The notes: a model not told the origin generated them from the letters alone. A DNA stretch of 51,953 nt from Kitasatospora phosalacinea (GCF_000717185.1 NZ_JNYE01000049.1:1-51953); one strand, 5' to 3'. Shown: positions 24,214 through 33,643, counted from the stretch's first letter. Numbers and translations: made by a program.

Positions 24214-25767
24214 TCAGCCTTTCGAGAACATGCTCAGCATGCGGCGGGTGACGGCGAAGCCGCCGAAGACGTTCACGCTGGTCAGCAGGATCGCCACGAA
24301 GGACAGCACGGTGACCAGGGTGCTCTCGTGCCCGATCTGCAGCAGCGCGCCGATCACGACGATGCCGGAGATCGCGTTGGTCACCGACATCAGCGGCGTG
24401 TGCAGGGCGTGGTGGACCTTGCCGATCACGTAGTAGCCGATCACCACGGCGAGCGCGAACACCGTGAAGTTCTCCGCCAGTTGGGCCGGGGCGAAGGCGA
24501 CCAGCAGGAACAGCGCGAGCATCCCGGCGCCGATCAGGCCGAACCGGACGGCGGGGGTCACCCGTGAGGGCGCGGGGGCGGCCGGGGCCGGGGGAGCGGC
24601 GGGGGCGGCGGGCGCCGCCGAGACGGCGACCGGCGGGGGCGGCCAGGTGGTCTCGCCGTCCCGCACGACCGTCACGGCGCGCTGCACCACGTCCTCGAAG
24701 TCGACCGCCAACTGCCCGTCCTTGCCGGGCGTCAGCAGCTTCAGCAGGTTCACCAGGTTGGTGCCGAACAGCTGCGAGGCCTGCGCGGGCAGCCGGGACG
24801 CCAGGTCGGTGTAGCCGATCAGGGTCACCCCGTTGTCGGTGACCACTGTCCGGCCGGGCACCGTCCCGGCGACGTTGCCGCCCTGGGCGGCCGCCATGTC
24901 GACGACCACGCTGCCGGGCTTCATCGCCGCCACGTCCTCGGCGGTCAGCAGCTTCGGCGCGGGCCGGCCCGGGATCAGCGCCGTGGTGATCACGATGTCC
25001 ACGTCCGCGGCCTGGGCCCGGTACAGCTCGGCGGCGGCCCGGTCGTAGTCCGCCGAGGTGGCCTTCGCGTACCCGTCGGTGCTCGCCTCCTGGGCGACCT
25101 GCACGGCCAGGTACTCGCCGCCCAGCGACTTGACCTGGTCGGCCACCTCGGGGCGCGGGTCGGTGGCCCGGACGACCGCGCCCAGGCTGGACGCGGCGCC
25201 GACCGCGGCCAGCCCGGCCACCCCCGCGCCCGCCACCAGCACCTTCGCGGGCGGGACCTTGCCCGCCGCGGTGACCTGCCCGGTGAAGAACCGGCCGAAG
25301 GCGTGCGCGGCCTCGATGACGGCCCGGTACCCGGCGATGTTGGCCATCGAGCTGAGCACGTCCATCGACTGCGCCCGGGAGATCCGCGGCACCGCGTCCA
25401 GCGACAGCGCCGTCACCCCGCGCTCCGCCAGCGCCGCCAGCAGCTCCGGGTGCTGGGCGGGCGCCAGCAGCCCCACCAGGGTGGCGCCCCCGCGCAGCCG
25501 GGCCACCTCGGCGTCCGACGGCGCGTTCACCTTCAGCACCACGTCGGCCGCCCAGGCGTCCCCGACGGCGGCGCCCGCCGCCGCGTACGCCGCGTCGTCG
25601 AACCCGGACGCCGCGCCCGCCCCCGGGTCGACGACCACGTCGTAGCCGAGGGCCAGCAGGCCGCGCACGGTGGCCGGGGTCGCCGCGACCCGGGTCTCCC
25701 CGGGGGCGGACTCGGCGACCACGCCGACCCGTTGGGGCGGGCGGGCGGAGGAGTCGTATCCAGACAT
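24214..25767 (-). CDS. pntA: NAD(P) transhydrogenase, alpha subunit (fused form)
   Basis: A 517-residue alpha subunit. Residues about 12-375 form the NAD(H)-binding domain I, with [32 protein letters not shown], the Rossmann loop [20 protein letters not shown] and [10 protein letters not shown]. An Ala/Pro linker (about 388-412) leads to three or four membrane helices of domain II. Some actinobacteria split this subunit in two genes; here it is one, as in E. coli. It forms an alpha2-beta2 complex in the membrane with PntB. The ATG is preceded by a purine-rich GAGAGAGAACGAG leader. A perfect palindrome lies just downstream of the likely -10 box, so expression is probably regulated. Confidence 0.95.
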   Translation of the reverse strand: MSGYDSSARPPQRVGVVAESAPGETRVAATPATVRGLLALGYDVVVDPGAGAASGFDDAAYAAAGAAVGDAWAADVVLKVNAPSDAEVARLRGGATLVGLLAPAQHPELLAALAERGVTALSLDAVPRISRAQSMDVLSSMANIAGYRAVIEAAHAFGRFFTGQVTAAGKVPPAKVLVAGAGVAGLAAVGAASSLGAVVRATDPRPEVADQVKSLGGEYLAVQVAQEASTDGYAKATSADYDRAAAELYRAQAADVDIVITTALIPGRPAPKLLTAEDVAAMKPGSVVVDMAAAQGGNVAGTVPGRTVVTDNGVTLIGYTDLASRLPAQASQLFGTNLVNLLKLLTPGKDGQLAVDFEDVVQRAVTVVRDGETTWPPPPVAVSAAPAAPAAPPAPAAPAPSRVTPAVRFGLIGAGMLALFLLVAFAPAQLAENFTVFALAVVIGYYVIGKVHHALHTPLMSVTNAISGIVVIGALLQIGHESTLVTVLSFVAILLTSVNVFGGFAVTRRMLSMFSKG

Positions 25768-25820
25768 CGCTCGTTCTCTCTCGTCGGAGGAGGTGGTGCC
25801 GGACGTGTTCCGTGATCGAA

Positions 25821-25851
25821 GGGGAGTACTCCCCCCGGTCGCAGGAACCTA
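25821..25851 (-). promoter_or_regulatory. pntAB promoter with palindromic operator
   Basis: Minus-strand TAGGTT (25851-25846) is a -10-like box with a weak -35 (TTCTGC, 18 bases upstream). Downstream lies the perfect 14-base palindrome GGGGAGTACTCCCC (25821-25834), in the leader and 54 bases from the ATG, a likely repressor site of unknown identity. Confidence 0.5.
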
Positions 25852-26221
25852 GACTCCCGACCCCTCCCGGCAGAACGGGGCGAACGGTGAAATGTGTCAC
25901 CACAACTCCCACCGACCGGACTACACCCGCCCCCGGCCCGCGCTCCGCAGCTCGGGGCGGGAACGGCCGCGAGGTTGCGGTCCGGTAACGGGCCGCGCCC
26001 GGCCGGGCGGTGAGCAATTCGGCCGCGAACCGGGCGAAAGGCCCGGACGGTCGGATTTCCGCCGGACGTGCGGCCGGACCAGGAAGGCGGCGGCGGTGGG
26101 GAGTCGGCTCGGCCGTGCCCTAGCATGGCGGTGCTCTCCGTCCTGGGAAAACGGACAGCTTCGCCGCCAGGGGGTGTGTTTCGGCGCGCGACCTCCCTTC
26201 GTCCACCATGGAGTTCTCGCC
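25852..26221. other. Non-coding divergent region, pntA to glycosyltransferase-like gene
   Basis: No supported gene. A -10-like TAGCAT at 26121-26126 may serve the rightward gene. TCCGT/ACGGA around 26139-26155 can pair as a short hairpin. At 26208 an ATG opens a five-codon frame (Met-Glu-Phe-Ser-Pro) whose TGA overlaps the ATG at 26222; its GGAG is also the ribosome site of the real gene. Confidence 0.4.
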
Positions 26222-27679
26222 ATGACCCGTCTCCGGCGTCGGCTGGTCGACCTCGCGGTTTTCGTCTTCGTGCTGGCGCTGCTCGCGCTGCTCTCCGGCA
26301 TCCTCGAGATCGACCCGGGCAAGGTCACCACGTCGGGGCACTACGTGTGGCAGGCGCAGGCGTGGCTGGACGGCCGGTTCGACCTCGGTCCGAGCCCCGG
26401 TCCGTGGGTGGTCGACGACAAGATCACCGTGAACGGCCACTACTACCTGATGTACCCGCCGCTCCCGGCCGTGGTCATGCTGCCGTTCGTGTGGCTGCTG
26501 GGCGACGGCTTCAGCGACGTCTGGTTCACCTGGGGGGTGGCGGCGCTCGTCGCGGTGCTGATGTTCCGCACCCTGGAGTCGATGCGGCACCGCCGGATCA
26601 CCCGGCGCACCACGCTGGAGAACCTCGTCCTCACCGCGGTCTTCGGCTTCGGCACGATCGTGCTGTGGCTGTCGCTCGGCGGGAAGGTCTGGTTCACCGG
26701 GCAGTTGATGAGCACCGCCGGGATCGTCCTGGTGCTGCACAGCACGATCTGCCGCCGCTGGTGGCTGGCCTGGCTGGGCGTCGGCCTGATCGCGCTGACC
26801 CGCACCACCGAGGTGATGGTCGGCGTCGTCCCGGCCCTGGTCCACCTCCGCGACCTGGGCGTGGGCTGCCGGACCGCCGGGCGGTGGAACTTCCGTCCCG
26901 TCCGCCTGCCCTCACCGCGCGAGGTCGCGGCCGCCGTGCTCCCGCTCGCGGTCTGCGGCGCGATCCTGCTGGCCCGCAACAAGCTGTACTTCGGCAGCGT
27001 CACCAGCACCGGCTACGACATCCACACCGCCAACGACATCGTCACCTTCCCGTACGGGCTGATGAGCTGGCACTACGTCTGGCCGAACTTCGTCATCGAC
27101 TTCCTGCGCTTCCCCGACTTCCACTTCACCGGCGTCAACGACGCGCACCCGGTGATGAGCCTGCGGGCCGGCGGCATGGGCACCAGCATCTTCTTCAGCA
27201 CCCCGCTGATGCTGCTGTTCCTGGTCTCCTCGCAGGGCAGGGCCGCCGACCGCTGGATGCGGGCCGTGATGTGGACGGGCACCGTCGCCCTGTTCGTGCC
27301 CGTCATCCTGTTCCAGGCGGCCGGCTACGACCAGGTCGGCGCCCGCTACCTGCTCCCGGTCTACCCGACGCTGTTCCTGCTGCTGGCGATGCGCGCCGAC
27401 CGGATCGGCCCCCGCTGGGTGACGCTCGCCGGGCTGGGCGTCCTCAGCAACGTCCTGCTGGCCAAGGCGTTCTGGGCCGGCCCGCTGAAGAGCCAGTGGG
27501 TCAGCGGACCGAGCAGCCGGTTCGCCTGGGGCACCGCCGCGATCGTCATGACCGTCTGCGTCCTGACCTGCTGGCTGCTCGCCGCGGAACGCCCCGCGCC
27601 CACCGCCGCGCGACCCCCCGGGCCGGACCCCGGGTCCGCCCCCGAGCCCACCGCCGCGGAACCCGCAGCGGCGTCCTGA
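26222..27679 (+). CDS. GT-C-like polytopic membrane protein
   Basis: A 485-residue protein with about ten to twelve membrane helices, in the style of GT-C glycosyltransferases that use polyprenyl-phosphate sugars and work on the outer face of the membrane. The first helix (about 9-27) is followed by an external loop rich in acidic and aromatic residues (EIDPGKVTTSGHYVWQAQAW), where such enzymes carry the catalytic Asp/Glu, and by DDKITVNGHYYLMYPPLP. The last 35 residues are a Pro/Ala tail. ATG 26222 follows GGAG with an 8-base gap. It lies 93 bases before a UDP-galactopyranose-mutase-like flavoenzyme on the same strand, which supports a role in sugar transfer. Substrate and product unknown. 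Confidence 0.7.
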   Translation: MTRLRRRLVDLAVFVFVLALLALLSGILEIDPGKVTTSGHYVWQAQAWLDGRFDLGPSPGPWVVDDKITVNGHYYLMYPPLPAVVMLPFVWLLGDGFSDVWFTWGVAALVAVLMFRTLESMRHRRITRRTTLENLVLTAVFGFGTIVLWLSLGGKVWFTGQLMSTAGIVLVLHSTICRRWWLAWLGVGLIALTRTTEVMVGVVPALVHLRDLGVGCRTAGRWNFRPVRLPSPREVAAAVLPLAVCGAILLARNKLYFGSVTSTGYDIHTANDIVTFPYGLMSWHYVWPNFVIDFLRFPDFHFTGVNDAHPVMSLRAGGMGTSIFFSTPLMLLFLVSSQGRAADRWMRAVMWTGTVALFVPVILFQAAGYDQVGARYLLPVYPTLFLLLAMRADRIGPRWVTLAGLGVLSNVLLAKAFWAGPLKSQWVSGPSSRFAWGTAAIVMTVCVLTCWLLAAERPAPTAARPPGPDPGSAPEPTAAEPAAAS

Positions 27680-27772
27680 GCGCCCCCGAGACCGCTCCCC
27701 GCACCTCGCCCGCGCCACTCACAGACAGACGGTCCTCCCCCCGAGGGCCATGAACCGAGGAACTGGCCAGAC

Positions 27773-29302
27773 ATGGAACCCAGTGACACGCAGGCCGAAC
27801 CGAAGCCGGGGACGGTCGTCATCGGTGCCGGTCCCGCCGGCCTGACCGCCGCGTACGACCTGACCAAGCACGGCTTCCCGGCCCGGGTCTTCGAGGCGGA
27901 CGACGTCGTCGGCGGCATATCCCGGACCGCGGAGCGCGACGGCTGGCGCTTCGACATCGGCGGCCACCGCTTCTTCACCAAGGTCGCCGCCGTCGAGGCG
28001 CTCTGGCACGAGATCCTCCCCGACGAGGACTTCCTGCTGCGCCCGCGGATGAGCCGCATCTTCTACCGCGGTCGGCTCTTCGACTACCCGCTGAAGGCGG
28101 GCAACGCGCTCAAGGGACTCGGCGTGTTCGAGGCCGCGCGCTGCATCGGCTCGTACTTCTGGGCCCGGGTGCGGCCGCCGGAGGACCAGTCGCACTTCGA
28201 GGGCTGGGTCACCGCCCGCTTCGGCCGCCGGCTGTTCTCGATCTTCTTCAAGACCTACACCGAGAAGGTCTGGGGCATGAGGACCACGGAGCTCCAGGCC
28301 GACTGGGCCGCGCAGCGGATCAAGAACCTGTCGCTGATGGCGGCGATCAAGAACGCGGTGCTGCCGAGCCGGAACCAGAAGGACATCACGTCCCTCATCG
28401 AGGAGTTCCAGTACCCGAAGTACGGCCCGGGCATGATGTGGGAGACCGCGACCGACAAGGTCCGCGCCCAGGGCGGCACGGTCGAGACGAGCACCCGCGT
28501 CGAGAAGGTCACCTGGGAGCAGGGCAAGGGCGCGGTCTCCGTCACCGTGGCCGGGCCCGGCGGCGAGGTCTCGCACGTCCCGGCCGAGCACGTGGTGTCC
28601 TCCACCCCGATCTCGCACCTGGTCCGGATCATGGAGCCGGCCGCACCGGCCGAGGTGATCGCGGCCGCGGACGACCTGCGCTACCGCGACTTCCTGACCG
28701 TCGCGCTGGTCGTCCCGGAGAAGGACGGCTTCCCGGACAACTGGATCTACATCCACAGCCCGGGCGTCAAGGTCGGCCGGATCCAGAACTTCGGCTCCTG
28801 GTCGCCGTACCTGGTCAAGGAGGGGCGCACCTGCCTCGGCCTGGAGTACTTCGTCAACGAGGGCGACGAACTCTGGAACACGACCGACGAGGGGCTGGTC
28901 GCGCTCGGCACCGCCGAGCTGGAGCAGCTGGGCCTGACCAAGCCGGGCAGAGTCGAGGCCGGTTACGCGGTGCGCATCCACAAGGCGTACCCGATCTACG
29001 ACGACCGCTACCAGGCGGCCCTGGAGGTCATCCGGGCCTGGCTGGCCGGGGCCGTGCCGAACGTGCACCCGGTCGGGCGCAACGGCATGCACCGGTACAA
29101 CAACCAGGACCACTCGATGATGACCGCGCTGCTGACCGCGGAGAACATCCGCACCGGCTCCGCCCACGACGTGTGGGAGGTCAACGTCGAGGAGGAGTAC
29201 CACGAGGAGGGCGGCGACTCCGAGCGCTCCACCCCCGCGGGCACCGGCCGCGACGCGCCGTTCGTGCCGCGCCAGGAGGCGGGCGGGCGCGCCTCCGTCT
29301 GA
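27773..29302 (+). CDS. FAD-dependent oxidoreductase resembling UDP-galactopyranose mutase
   Basis: A 509-residue soluble flavoprotein. The N terminus is a classical FAD-binding Rossmann fold (VVIGAGPAGLTAAYDL, then VFEADDVVGGISRT). The next motif, FDIGGHRFFTK, and EKVWGM are typical of the amine-oxidase/protoporphyrinogen-oxidase/UDP-galactopyranose-mutase group. The C-terminal part closes the FAD site with GRNGMHRYNNQDHSMMTAL. The last 45 residues are acidic and probably disordered. It follows the GT-C-like gene closely, so it may make or modify the donor sugar for it. True mutase activity is not shown; other carbohydrate or polyprenyl oxidoreductases of the group are possible. The ribosome site (CGAGGAA) is about 12 bases from the ATG. 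Confidence 0.75.
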   Translation: MEPSDTQAEPKPGTVVIGAGPAGLTAAYDLTKHGFPARVFEADDVVGGISRTAERDGWRFDIGGHRFFTKVAAVEALWHEILPDEDFLLRPRMSRIFYRGRLFDYPLKAGNALKGLGVFEAARCIGSYFWARVRPPEDQSHFEGWVTARFGRRLFSIFFKTYTEKVWGMRTTELQADWAAQRIKNLSLMAAIKNAVLPSRNQKDITSLIEEFQYPKYGPGMMWETATDKVRAQGGTVETSTRVEKVTWEQGKGAVSVTVAGPGGEVSHVPAEHVVSSTPISHLVRIMEPAAPAEVIAAADDLRYRDFLTVALVVPEKDGFPDNWIYIHSPGVKVGRIQNFGSWSPYLVKEGRTCLGLEYFVNEGDELWNTTDEGLVALGTAELEQLGLTKPGRVEAGYAVRIHKAYPIYDDRYQAALEVIRAWLAGAVPNVHPVGRNGMHRYNNQDHSMMTALLTAENIRTGSAHDVWEVNVEEEYHEEGGDSERSTPAGTGRDAPFVPRQEAGGRASV

Positions 29303-29404
29303 AGGCAGCCGGCAGGGGGGCGGGGCGGGCGGGGCGGGGCACGACGGCGGGCAGGTCGCAGTGGACCAGCGCGCCGATGCCCCACCGACGGCCGCCCCGG
29401 CACT

Positions 29405-29419
29405 GACTGACCGTCAGTC
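29405..29419. promoter_or_regulatory. Inverted repeat before the 64-residue protein
   Basis: GACTGA (29405-29410), CCG, TCAGTC (29414-29419). The form resembles operators of TetR-type repressors. It lies 20 bases before ATG 29440. Confidence 0.4.
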
Positions 29420-29439
29420 CCCCCTGCCACGCTTCCCCC

Positions 29440-29634
29440 ATGACCGACACCGGCACCACCGCGCAGCGCACCGACTGGCACACCACCCACCTCGGCAGCC
29501 AGCCCATCCCCGTCCACTGCGGCCGCCTCGCCTACGACATCGACCTCGGCGAATGGGAGTGCGCCTGGTGCGACGACCGCATCCACGTCCGCAACGTCCC
29601 GGGCTGGCCCCACCCCGTCCGGCTCCCGCAGTGA
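29440..29634 (+). CDS. Small Cys-containing protein, unknown function
   Basis: A 64-residue protein with no family I recognise. It has HC at residues 26-27 and CAWC at 41-44, spaced like a minimal metal-binding knuckle, and is rich in Trp and His. There is no signal peptide. The gene stands alone between the flavoenzyme and the convergent lipoprotein gene, behind a TetR-type inverted repeat, and has no clear ribosome site. Codon third positions are almost all G or C, which supports coding. Confidence 0.55.
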   Translation: MTDTGTTAQRTDWHTTHLGSQPIPVHCGRLAYDIDLGEWECAWCDDRIHVRNVPGWPHPVRLPQ

Positions 29635-29705
29635 CCTCCCGGCCCCGGGGCGCTCGGCGAGGGGGCGGCCCCCGTCAGGAGACGGCGCCCGGGACGGCAC
29701 GGGGG

Positions 29706-30491
29706 CTACTTGGTCCGGATGACCTTGTCGGACGGCGGCGGCACCGCCCGGACCGGCTGGTCGAACTCGCTGAACTTCATGCTGGTGCTGCCGTTGTCGG
29801 TCTCCAGCGAGAGCAGGCGGGGCTCGGCGTCCGCGCTGAACAGGACCGGGGCGCCCGCCTTGTTCCCCTCGAACAGCTTGAAGCTGAGCATGTTGACGCC
29901 GTCGACGCTCACGGGCAGCGCCTTGGCCTTGATGCCCGTGGCCACCGGGCTCTCGAACGCGGCCTGTCCCGCGGTCTCCTGGACCGGCAGGGCCAGGTCG
30001 CAGAACCGGGTGAACTCCACACCCAGGTCGGCTCCCGCCTTGGGGAAGAGGAACCATTGGTCGTCGAGGCCGGTGTCCCCGCCGGGGGTGTCGAGTCCGG
30101 CGAGGAACGCGGCGTCGGGCTTGAGCCACACGTCGCCGTCGCTGTTGCGGACCACCTGCCCGCCGCCCGAGCCCTCGACGGTCATCGTGCCGGTGCAGTT
30201 GCCGGCCCGGTCGACCGAGAGGGCGCCGGTGGTCCGGCCGGCGGGGGCGGCCTGCGAGAAGGTGATCTTGACGGAGCCGAGCTTCGCCCCGGCGGTACGG
30301 GCCTTCGCCACGACCTCGTCCGGGGTCGGACCCGCCGGGCTGCTGCTCGCCGCGACGGGGGAGGCGGGGGCGGAGGCGGGGGCGGAGGCGGGGGCGTCGG
30401 CCCCGCCGGACTTCTCCGGGCCGCAGGCGGTGAGCAGGACGACCGCGGTGACGGACAGCGTGGTGGCTGCGAGCAGCCGGTTGGTGCGCAT
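29706..30491 (-). CDS. LppX/LprG-like lipoprotein
   Basis: A 261-residue exported lipoprotein. The signal peptide ends in LLTAC with lipidated Cys23. An Ala/Ser/Pro linker made of a short repeat (about residues 32-50) separates the anchor from the folded domain. The domain pattern (TPDEVVAKARTAGAKLGSVKITF, then GALSVDRAGNCTGTMTVEG and DVWLKPDAAFL) resembles the LppX/LprAFG lipid-binding family. Two Cys in the mature part may form a disulphide. ATG 30491 was chosen because the signal peptide starts there; the open frame continues upstream without a signal peptide. Its substrate is unknown. Confidence 0.7.
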   Translation of the reverse strand: MRTNRLLAATTLSVTAVVLLTACGPEKSGGADAPASAPASAPASPVAASSSPAGPTPDEVVAKARTAGAKLGSVKITFSQAAPAGRTTGALSVDRAGNCTGTMTVEGSGGGQVVRNSDGDVWLKPDAAFLAGLDTPGGDTGLDDQWFLFPKAGADLGVEFTRFCDLALPVQETAGQAAFESPVATGIKAKALPVSVDGVNMLSFKLFEGNKAGAPVLFSADAEPRLLSLETDNGSTSMKFSEFDQPVRAVPPPSDKVIRTK

Positions 30492-30793
30492 CGGTGGTGC
30501 TTCCGGTTCTTCGAGGGACGTTCGATCGCGCAAGCTTGACAGCCACCCGGGGCCGTTCGTGCCCCGCCCCCCGCAGGCACCTCGGGCGGCGTGCGGCCGA
30601 CGGGCTGCGACGCGGCCGAGGACGGCGATGGCCAGGGCCACGCTGCCGGTGCCGGACCCGGAGTGGAACGGGCAGGCGCCGAAAGCGAGTTGGACCGTCC
30701 TGGGGGCTGCCCCCGCCGGCCGGGGGAACGACGCAGCGGGGCCCGGGGACCACGACGGTCTCCGGGCCCCGTCCGAGGGGTGTCAGGCGGGGG
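30492..30793. other. Non-coding gap between lipoprotein and protease genes
   Basis: Holds the lipoprotein promoter region and the terminator of the upstream protease gene at 30738-30770. I see no gene in it; no clear promoter boxes could be picked. Confidence 0.5.
30738..30770 (-). terminator. Terminator of the M4 protease gene
   Basis: Arms GGGGCCCGGGGACC (30738-30751) and GGTCTCCGGGCCCC (30757-30770), 14 positions with one mismatch and a 5-base loop, 23 bases past the stop on the minus strand. Confidence 0.65.
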
Positions 30794-33643
30794 TCAGCAC
30801 TTGGTGGCGGGCCTGTCGCGGGTCACCAGGTCGGTGGAGCCGGTGGTGCCGTCGAGCCACAGGACGCGCTTGCCGGTGTCGGCGGCGGGGTAGACCTGGT
30901 CGCCGCGGTTGCAGGAGAGGCGCTGGGCTTCGCCCTTGCCGGTGGCGGGGAGCTGGTAGAGCTTCGGGAGGGTGGTGTTGGACCAGGTGGTGGCCGGGGG
31001 GAGGTCCAGGACGGTGACGGTGTCCTCGGAGGCGGTGAGGGAGTAGGCGTAGAGGGAGGCGGGGCCGTCCTCGGGGAGGAGGGTGGTGGGGTTGCCGCCG
31101 TCGAGGGCGGCGCGTTCCACGGAGGCCTTGCCGCCGTCCTGGGTGTTCGTGTCGCGGATCCACAGCACGCCGTCGCCGGTGAGGGCGGTCTGGCCGACGC
31201 CCATGGTGGCGGACGGGTCGCCGGGCAGCAGGACGGTGGTGCCGGTGGCGAGGTCGTAGACCTCGGCGCCGAGCTTGAAGCCGGTCGGGTCGCTCCACAT
31301 CTTGGCGTAGGCGATCTTGCCGCCGCGCAGCGAGGCGAAGGCGGTGGCGAGGTCGTGGCGGCCGTTGTCGACCATGCCGGTGGCGCCGGTCCGCAGGTTG
31401 ATGTACGCGACGTGCTGCAGGCCGGTGTACGGGTCGATCACGGCGTACGCGGCGTAGTCGCCGTCGACCGTCAGCGAGGTCAGCGCGGTGCCGGAGTGGC
31501 CGACGGTCCGGACCAGGCCGCCGGAGACGGCGCGGGCCTTGATCGCGATGGAGGAGGGCCCGTACTCGGCCCAGACCACGGTGGTGCCGTCGGTGTCGGG
31601 GTAGACCGCGTAGTTGCCGGTGTTCTCGCTGACCTGCTGCGGGGCGCCCTTGCCGTCGGTGCGGCCGATCCACACCGAGTACGGTTCCTCGGCGCTGGCG
31701 TTGGAGCGGGAGACCGCGTAGTAGCCGCCGCCCGCGCCGACGCCGGTGCCCGCCGTGTTGAGGCCGGTGAGCAGGGTGGTGGTGTCGACGCCGAGCTTCT
31801 TCTCCCAGCCCGCGGTGATCCCGTGGTCGTCGAAGGCCTTGGTGACGACGGCGAGCTGGGCCTTGGTCGCGCCGCGCTCCTTCGCCGCGGCGACGACCGC
31901 GTCGCGGCCGTCGGTGAAGCCGTCGAGCGGCGTCATGTAGGCGGTCAGGGCGCGGTAGACGGTCTGGTCGGCGAAGTCCGCGCCGAGGTTCTGCCGGATG
32001 TCCCACAGGGCGCCGGAGAAGATGGTGGAGTTGAGGTGCACGCCGCCGTTGTCGCCGCGGTAGGTGACGCCGACGAAGTCGTCCTGGGTGGTGGCGCCGT
32101 CGTCGAGGTCGCGCAGCGCGCAGTCGCGCGGGGCGAGGTTCGTGCAGAGGTCCTCGCCGAGCAGGGACGCGTCCGGGTCGGTCATCGGGACGTGGTTGGA
32201 CTCGACGTCGATCGCGTTGCCGAAGTAGTCGGCGAGCGCCTCGTTCATCGCGCCGGACTGGCCGACGTACACCAGGCCCGCGCTGTGCTGGACCACGCCG
32301 TGGGTCATCTCGTGGCCGACCACGTCGGTGTCGGCGGAGAAGGTGCGGTAGTCGCCGCCGCCCTGGCCGTACACCATCTTGGTGCCGTCCCAGAAGGCGT
32401 TGTTGTAGGGCTGCCCGTTGCTGACCACGCCGACCAGGGACTGGATGAAGCCGCCCTTGCCGTCCAGGCTGTCCCGGCCGAACTTCGCGTGGTAGTAGTC
32501 GTAGACCTGGTGGGCGGCCCAGTGGGCGTCCACCGCGCCGGAGTCGGTCAGGTCCGCGCCCAGCTCCGGGGTGGCGGGGCGGAAGGTCTGGATGCCGCTG
32601 GGCCAGCCGCCGGAGGCGCTGGAGGCCTCCTTGCCGCGGGCGTCGTAGGTGGCGAGCAGGACGCCGCTGTACGGGGTGGCCGGGTCGCGGAAGCCGTAGT
32701 CGATCGTCTGGTAGGCGCCGTCGATGCCCTGGTACAGGTTGAGTTCGACCTGCTGCCCGTCGTAGCGGGTGCCGGTGCCCTTGACGACCAGCTGCTGCGG
32801 GACGGCGTCGAGGGCCGGGCCCGCGCCGGTGGCGCCGTCCCCGGCGGCGGGCGCGGTGGCGTCCGTCGCGCCGAAGGTCCGCAGGGAGCTGTACTGCAGC
32901 AGCGGGAAACCGGTGCGCGCGTCGACGTACACCTCCTGCTGGACGGGCTGCCCGTCGGTGGGGCTGCTGCCGGTGACGACCACGTGCCGGGCCAGTACGC
33001 CGCTGCCCTGCGGAAGGATCGTCAGGCCCTGGTCGGTTCCGGTGAGTTGAGGCACCGTCAGCTTCCCGGCGGGGCGGGTCAGCGGGCCGTCGCCGAGCTG
33101 CCGGGTCACGGCGGCGACGGCGCGGTCGACCGCGGTCGGCGTCGACACCGCGGGCGTGACGGTGGGCAGCGCGAGCCCGGTGAAGTACCGGCCGGAGGTG
33201 CCGGTGACGGCCCGCTTGCCGTTCTTCTTCGTCATCCGCACCACGTACTCGCCGCCGAGCACCGGCACGCCCCGGTAGTTCTGCTGGAGCCGGACGGTCT
33301 CTCGGTCGCCCTCGGTCTCGGTGGAGACGGTGGCCAGGTCCTGCGCCGGGTCCGCGATGTGGTACCGGTCGTGCTTCGCCGCGAGGTGGCCGCGGGCCGC
33401 GTCCGCCGCGGGGACGCCGGCGTCCACCGCCTCGTCGAGGCCGGTGACCAGTTCCGGGGTGGTGGTCGGGGTGGTGCCCGTCCCGGCGGCGGGTATCGCG
33501 TCGGCCGGCGCGGTGGCGGCGGCGGCGTCGGCACGGGCGGTCGCCGCGGTCGGCAGGAGCAGCGCGGCGGCGGCGAGCAGGGCGGTGACGCCGGTGCCGG
33601 CGGCCGCGCCGGAGCGGCGGCGTCCGGGGGGTTGGGTGCGCAA
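30794..33643 (-). CDS. Secreted M4 (thermolysin-like) metalloprotease
   Basis: A 949-residue exported zinc protease. Signal peptide first (RTQPPGRRRSG then a long Ala/Leu core), then a propeptide with FTP and PepSY-like parts (to about residue 300), then the M4 catalytic domain: zinc ligands His444 and His448 and catalytic Glu445 in HEMTH, and the third ligand Glu468 in NEALADYF, 24 residues after the first His as in thermolysin. From about residue 620 a C-terminal region of repeated blades (YYAVSRSNAS, VVWAEYGPSS, IAYAKMWSDP) suggests a TolB-like beta-propeller, unusual for the family and making the protein much longer than thermolysin. I chose TTG 33643 since AAAGGGA precedes it and the signal peptide begins there; ATG 33691 and 33718 are upstream alternatives. 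It is divergent from a TrmB/LuxR-type regulator. Confidence 0.9.
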   Translation of the reverse strand: MRTQPPGRRRSGAAAGTGVTALLAAAALLLPTAATARADAAAATAPADAIPAAGTGTTPTTTPELVTGLDEAVDAGVPAADAARGHLAAKHDRYHIADPAQDLATVSTETEGDRETVRLQQNYRGVPVLGGEYVVRMTKKNGKRAVTGTSGRYFTGLALPTVTPAVSTPTAVDRAVAAVTRQLGDGPLTRPAGKLTVPQLTGTDQGLTILPQGSGVLARHVVVTGSSPTDGQPVQQEVYVDARTGFPLLQYSSLRTFGATDATAPAAGDGATGAGPALDAVPQQLVVKGTGTRYDGQQVELNLYQGIDGAYQTIDYGFRDPATPYSGVLLATYDARGKEASSASGGWPSGIQTFRPATPELGADLTDSGAVDAHWAAHQVYDYYHAKFGRDSLDGKGGFIQSLVGVVSNGQPYNNAFWDGTKMVYGQGGGDYRTFSADTDVVGHEMTHGVVQHSAGLVYVGQSGAMNEALADYFGNAIDVESNHVPMTDPDASLLGEDLCTNLAPRDCALRDLDDGATTQDDFVGVTYRGDNGGVHLNSTIFSGALWDIRQNLGADFADQTVYRALTAYMTPLDGFTDGRDAVVAAAKERGATKAQLAVVTKAFDDHGITAGWEKKLGVDTTTLLTGLNTAGTGVGAGGGYYAVSRSNASAEEPYSVWIGRTDGKGAPQQVSENTGNYAVYPDTDGTTVVWAEYGPSSIAIKARAVSGGLVRTVGHSGTALTSLTVDGDYAAYAVIDPYTGLQHVAYINLRTGATGMVDNGRHDLATAFASLRGGKIAYAKMWSDPTGFKLGAEVYDLATGTTVLLPGDPSATMGVGQTALTGDGVLWIRDTNTQDGGKASVERAALDGGNPTTLLPEDGPASLYAYSLTASEDTVTVLDLPPATTWSNTTLPKLYQLPATGKGEAQRLSCNRGDQVYPAADTGKRVLWLDGTTGSTDLVTRDRPATKC

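Noticed and set aside
26208..26225. Five-codon upstream frame overlapping the start of the GT-C-like gene
   Set aside because: Its GGAG is more simply the ribosome site of the main gene; a stop overlapping ATG by chance is common. Recorded only inside the region entry.
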